Source: Lactobacillus sp. CBA3606
Lineage (GTDB): Bacteria > Bacillota > Bacilli > Lactobacillales > Lactobacillaceae
Reading direction: 5' to 3'
DNA: 64,000 bases
Assembly (NCBI RefSeq): GCF_002970935.1
Contig: NZ_CP027194.1
Location: forward strand, 310,001 to 374,000
Made by a program: the position numbers and the translations under genes
Notes under the pieces: model-generated
What the model saw: only the letters and a program-made list of their open reading frames with translations
Databases searched by the model: none
What the model was told of the DNA's origin: nothing
Shown: positions 61,379 to 64,000 of the stretch, in pieces
Numbering within the stretch: position 1 is the first letter of the stretch
How the letters are laid out: the number at the start of each line of letters is the position of its first letter

Positions 61379-62818
61379 ATGGCATTTGAAGGCCTAACAG
61401 AACGTTTACAAAAGGCGATGACCAATCTCCGACGGAAAGGGAAAGTTTCCGAAAGTGATTTACGACAAACCATGCGTGAAATTCGGCTGGCACTATTAGA
61501 AGCCGATGTTAATTTTACGGTGGTCAAAGATTTTGTTAAAACGGTTCGGGACCGAGCACTCGGAGCTAAAGTCCTTGAAGGATTGAACCCCGCTCAACAA
61601 ATCGTCAAAATCGTTAATGAAGAATTGACCAAGACGATGGGTGAGACGGCGGTACCGTTGAATCAATCGGATAAGATTCCAACAGTCATTATGATGGCTG
61701 GGTTGCAAGGGGCCGGTAAAACGACCACTGTTGGGAAATTAGCCTTAAAACTAAAGACTGAACAAAATGCGCGGCCGCTAATGATTGCGGCGGATATCTA
61801 TCGGCCTGCTGCGATTGAACAATTGCAACAAGTTGGGGATCAAATTGATGTGCCCGTGTTCCAATTAGGAACGGATGTTGATCCTGTTGAAATCGTGCGC
61901 CAAGGGATGCAACAAGCGGCCACTAATCATAATGATTATGTCTTTATTGATACGGCTGGGCGATTACAAATTGATGAACAGCTCATGAATGAATTGGCTA
62001 ACATTAAAGATTTAGTCCATCCTGACGAAATCTTGTTAGTCATTGATGCGATGACCGGTCAAAATGCGGTTAATACGGCACAAGGCTTTAATGACAAGCT
62101 GGATGTGACCGGGGTCGTCTTGACGAAGTTAGATGGTGACACCCGTGGTGGGGCCGCTTTATCCATTCGGGCCGTAACGGGTAAGCCAATTAAGTTCGTT
62201 GGTCAAGGCGAAAAGATGACCGACTTAGACGTCTTCCACCCTGATCGTATGGCTGATCGTATCTTAGGTATGGGCGATATGTTGACCTTGATTGAAAAGG
62301 CGCAACAGCAATATGATGAAAAACAAGCTGAAGAAATGAATTTAAAGATTCAGGAAAACAGCTTTGACTTTAATGACTTCATCGATCAACTGGACCAAGT
62401 TGATAAGATGGGGAGCATGGAAGATATCATGAAGATGATTCCAGGCATGGCGAACAATCCGGCGATGAAGAATATGACTATGGACCCGAAGGATATTGCC
62501 CATATCCGGGCCATCGTTTATTCAATGACAGCGAAAGAAAAGGCTGATCCCGACTTGTTGAACCCCTCTCGGCGGCGCCGAATTGCGGCTGGGTCTGGCC
62601 GACCAGTGCAAGAAGTTAACCGGATGATTAAGCAATTCAACCAAACTAAGAAAATGATGAACCAAATGTCTAAAGGCAACTTTTCTGGGATGGAAGGCTT
62701 AATGGGCAATGGCGTTGGCGGTAAAATGCAAAAGATGGCAATGAACCGGATGGTCCGTCAAACTAAAAAGCAAAAAAAGAAGCGATTAGCCAAGGCAATG
62801 CGGCGGCGTAAACGTTAA
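61379..62818 (+). CDS. ffh: Signal recognition particle protein Ffh (SRP54)
   Basis: 479 aa from ATG 61379. Binds signal sequences and the 4.5S/scRNA. N domain, then the GTPase with GLQGAGKTTTVGKLA, ADIYRPAAIEQL, DTAGRLQIDEQL, TKLDGDTRGG. The methionine-rich M domain (about 300-450) carries INPSRRRRIAAGSG-type RNA-binding helix (here LNPSRRRRIAAGSGRP) and a basic tail. The SRP RNA gene is not in the window. Confidence 0.97.
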   Translation: MAFEGLTERLQKAMTNLRRKGKVSESDLRQTMREIRLALLEADVNFTVVKDFVKTVRDRALGAKVLEGLNPAQQIVKIVNEELTKTMGETAVPLNQSDKIPTVIMMAGLQGAGKTTTVGKLALKLKTEQNARPLMIAADIYRPAAIEQLQQVGDQIDVPVFQLGTDVDPVEIVRQGMQQAATNHNDYVFIDTAGRLQIDEQLMNELANIKDLVHPDEILLVIDAMTGQNAVNTAQGFNDKLDVTGVVLTKLDGDTRGGAALSIRAVTGKPIKFVGQGEKMTDLDVFHPDRMADRILGMGDMLTLIEKAQQQYDEKQAEEMNLKIQENSFDFNDFIDQLDQVDKMGSMEDIMKMIPGMANNPAMKNMTMDPKDIAHIRAIVYSMTAKEKADPDLLNPSRRRRIAAGSGRPVQEVNRMIKQFNQTKKMMNQMSKGNFSGMEGLMGNGVGGKMQKMAMNRMVRQTKKQKKKRLAKAMRRRKR

Positions 62819-62853
62819 TCTAAACCATTTTTTAGCCTGTCAAGAAAAAAACC

Positions 62854-62882
62854 TTTACAAGCTATTGATTTACTGGTATATT
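62854..62882 (+). promoter_or_regulatory. Promoter of rpsP
   Basis: TTTACA, 17-base spacer, TATATT, 33 bases before the rpsP start. Confidence 0.75.
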
Positions 62883-62914
62883 ATTACCTGTTAAAGAATT
62901 CGGGAGGTGTTTAA

Positions 62915-63187
62915 ATGTCAGTCAAGATTCGTCTAAAGCGGATGGGTTCTAAGAAAAATCCATTTTACCGGATTGTTGTCGCAGACTCACGGTCACCACG
63001 TGATGGTCGTTTTATCGCCCAAGTCGGCACATACAACCCACTTACAGAACCAGCCCAAGTTAAACTTGAAGAGGAAGATATCCTCGGTTGGTTGAACAAT
63101 GGTGCACAACCTTCAGATACGGTTAAGAATATCTTATCAAAAGCCGGTATCATGAAGAAGTATCACGAAGCTAAGTTCACTAAATAA
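62915..63187 (+). CDS. rpsP: 30S ribosomal protein S16
   Basis: 90 aa, start ATG 62915 with [28 protein letters not shown] and [15 protein letters not shown] are the full family signature. It opens the rpsP-khpA-rimM-(trmD) operon, with its own promoter. Confidence 0.98.
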   Translation: MSVKIRLKRMGSKKNPFYRIVVADSRSPRDGRFIAQVGTYNPLTEPAQVKLEEEDILGWLNNGAQPSDTVKNILSKAGIMKKYHEAKFTK

Positions 63188-63204
63188 TAAAGCGGTAATT
63201 GATC

Positions 63205-63462
63205 ATGGCAGATATTAAAGCTTTAATCCAAACGGTCGTTACGCCGTTAGTCCAACATCCAACCGATATTAAGATTGGTTTCCAAGAAACTAGTCGTTAC
63301 TTAGAATATAACTTAACTGTTAATCCTGAGGATATCGGGCGGGTCATTGGTCGACAGGGCCGGGTTGCTTCAGCAATTCGAACGATTGTTTATAGTGTCC
63401 GAGTTTCTGGACCTAAACGCGTCCGTCTTACGATCGAAGATGGACAGAAAAAAAACGCTTGA
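63205..63462 (+). CDS. khpA: KH-domain RNA-binding protein KhpA (YlqC)
   Basis: 85 aa from ATG 63205; a TTG two codons before is also possible. Single KH domain with the GxxG loop in DIGRVIGRQGRVASAIRTIV. In streptococci KhpA pairs with KhpB and affects cell elongation and division. Between rpsP and rimM, the standard location. The stop is followed by a wobble-rich hairpin (63450-63497) that may attenuate rimM expression. Confidence 0.94.
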   Translation: MADIKALIQTVVTPLVQHPTDIKIGFQETSRYLEYNLTVNPEDIGRVIGRQGRVASAIRTIVYSVRVSGPKRVRLTIEDGQKKNA

Positions 63463-63497
63463 GCGAAGCAGCAATGTTTTGTTTGAGTGTTTTTTTA
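63450..63497 (+). terminator. Weak intra-operon hairpin after khpA
   Basis: AAAACGCTTGAGC pairs with GTTTGAGTGTTTT using several G-T wobbles; T-run follows. It begins inside the khpA 3' end. Confidence 0.5.
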
Positions 63498-63532
63498 TTA
63501 CAATTAAATTGATTTTTTGAGGAGGCAACCAA

Positions 63533-64000
63533 ATGGATTATTATCGAGTTGGAACTTTAGTTAATACGCATGGCATCCGTGGTGAAGTGAAGGTCGTCGC
63601 AGTAACGGATTTTCCGGAAAAACGTTTTGCCAAAGGGCAACAATTAACGCTATTTAAAGATATCGATGACACGACCGGTGGGTTAACCGTCACCATTACA
63701 AGTTCACGCGCACAAAAAGGCTTATTCTTTTTAACTTTCGCCGGTTTTGACAATATAAATGATGTTGAAAAGTATAAAGGTTGGACGTTAAAAGTCACAG
63801 CTGATAAGTTACAGGACTTACCCGCTGGTCAATATTATTATCATCAAATCGTTGGTCTTAAGGTGGTCACTACGACCGGAGAAACGTTAGGTCACATTAA
63901 AGAAATTCTGGCACCTGGCGCCAATGATGTCTGGGTCGTGCAACGCGAGCATGGTCAAGCTGACGTCTTGCTACCAAAGATTCCGCAAGTTATTAAAACG
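63533..64000 (+). CDS. rimM: Ribosome maturation factor RimM (5' part)
   Basis: 156 codons seen from ATG 63533 (GAGGAGG upstream); the frame is open at the right edge. Helps assemble the 30S head around S19. The start YYRVGTLVNTHGIRGEVKV is diagnostic for the N-terminal barrel, and the PRC-barrel-like C-terminal part follows with YYYHQIVGLKVV and PGANDVWVV. Only the last few residues should be missing. The trmD gene is expected beyond the window. Confidence 0.96.
   Translation, partial: MDYYRVGTLVNTHGIRGEVKVVAVTDFPEKRFAKGQQLTLFKDIDDTTGGLTVTITSSRAQKGLFFLTFAGFDNINDVEKYKGWTLKVTADKLQDLPAGQYYYHQIVGLKVVTTTGETLGHIKEILAPGANDVWVVQREHGQADVLLPKIPQVIKT

Overview
The window is a stretch of chromosome from a low-to-mid GC Gram-positive bacterium of the family Lactobacillaceae. 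Gene order and protein types (glnRA next to miaA; rplU-prp-rpmA; gmk-rpoZ-coaBC-priA-fmt-rsmB-stp-pknB-rsgA-rpe-thiN; smc-ftsY-ylxM-ffh-rpsP-khpA-rimM; WxL surface proteins; DUF3042) fit the Lactiplantibacillus plantarum group best. Genus is fairly sure; species cannot be fixed from the sequence alone. Most of the window is conserved housekeeping core.

Layout: 1-681, 5' part of a YfhO-like membrane protein on the minus strand. 1070-10427, a class B PBP, rpmG, 5-formyl-THF cyclo-ligase, rhomboid protease, YqgQ, glucokinase, a cysteine-less rhodanese, a DUF3042 protein, a glycerophosphodiesterase, miaA and the glnRA operon with a perfect GlnR box. 10700-15637, two paralogous secreted WxL proteins with BspA-type (DUF285) repeats and a duplicated promoter/leader. 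15841-18223, a three-gene operon of two uncharacterised proteins and an all-alpha dUTPase. 18224-19350, a gene-poor strip beside tRNA-Arg(TCT) with micro-ORFs and a frameshifted HTH regulator, probably debris of a mobile element.

19350-32044: menA, two tiny genes, a TetR regulator, the L21/Prp/L27 operon, pepP, efp, an Asp23 protein, nusB, folD, xseAB, ispA, a TlyA-type methyltransferase, argR and recN. 32256-35705: an OpuC-type osmoprotectant transporter operon whose ATPase gene has a one-base frameshift in a G run. 35859-36194: a small minus-strand gene under a promoter flanked by two SOS (LexA) boxes, possibly a YolD-like protein.

36384-49251: gmk to thiN, a small orphan resembling bacteriocin-immunity proteins, and rpmB. 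49490-64000: a second Asp23 protein, a FakA-like kinase, recG, the plsX-acpP lipid pair, rnc-smc, the SRP genes ftsY-ylxM-ffh, then rpsP, khpA and rimM, which runs off the window.

No CRISPR array, insertion sequence, intact prophage or rRNA was seen. The points most worth checking are the opuCA frameshift, the SOS-controlled small gene, the uncharacterised dUTPase operon, the duplicated WxL promoter/leader, and the decayed strip next to tRNA-Arg.
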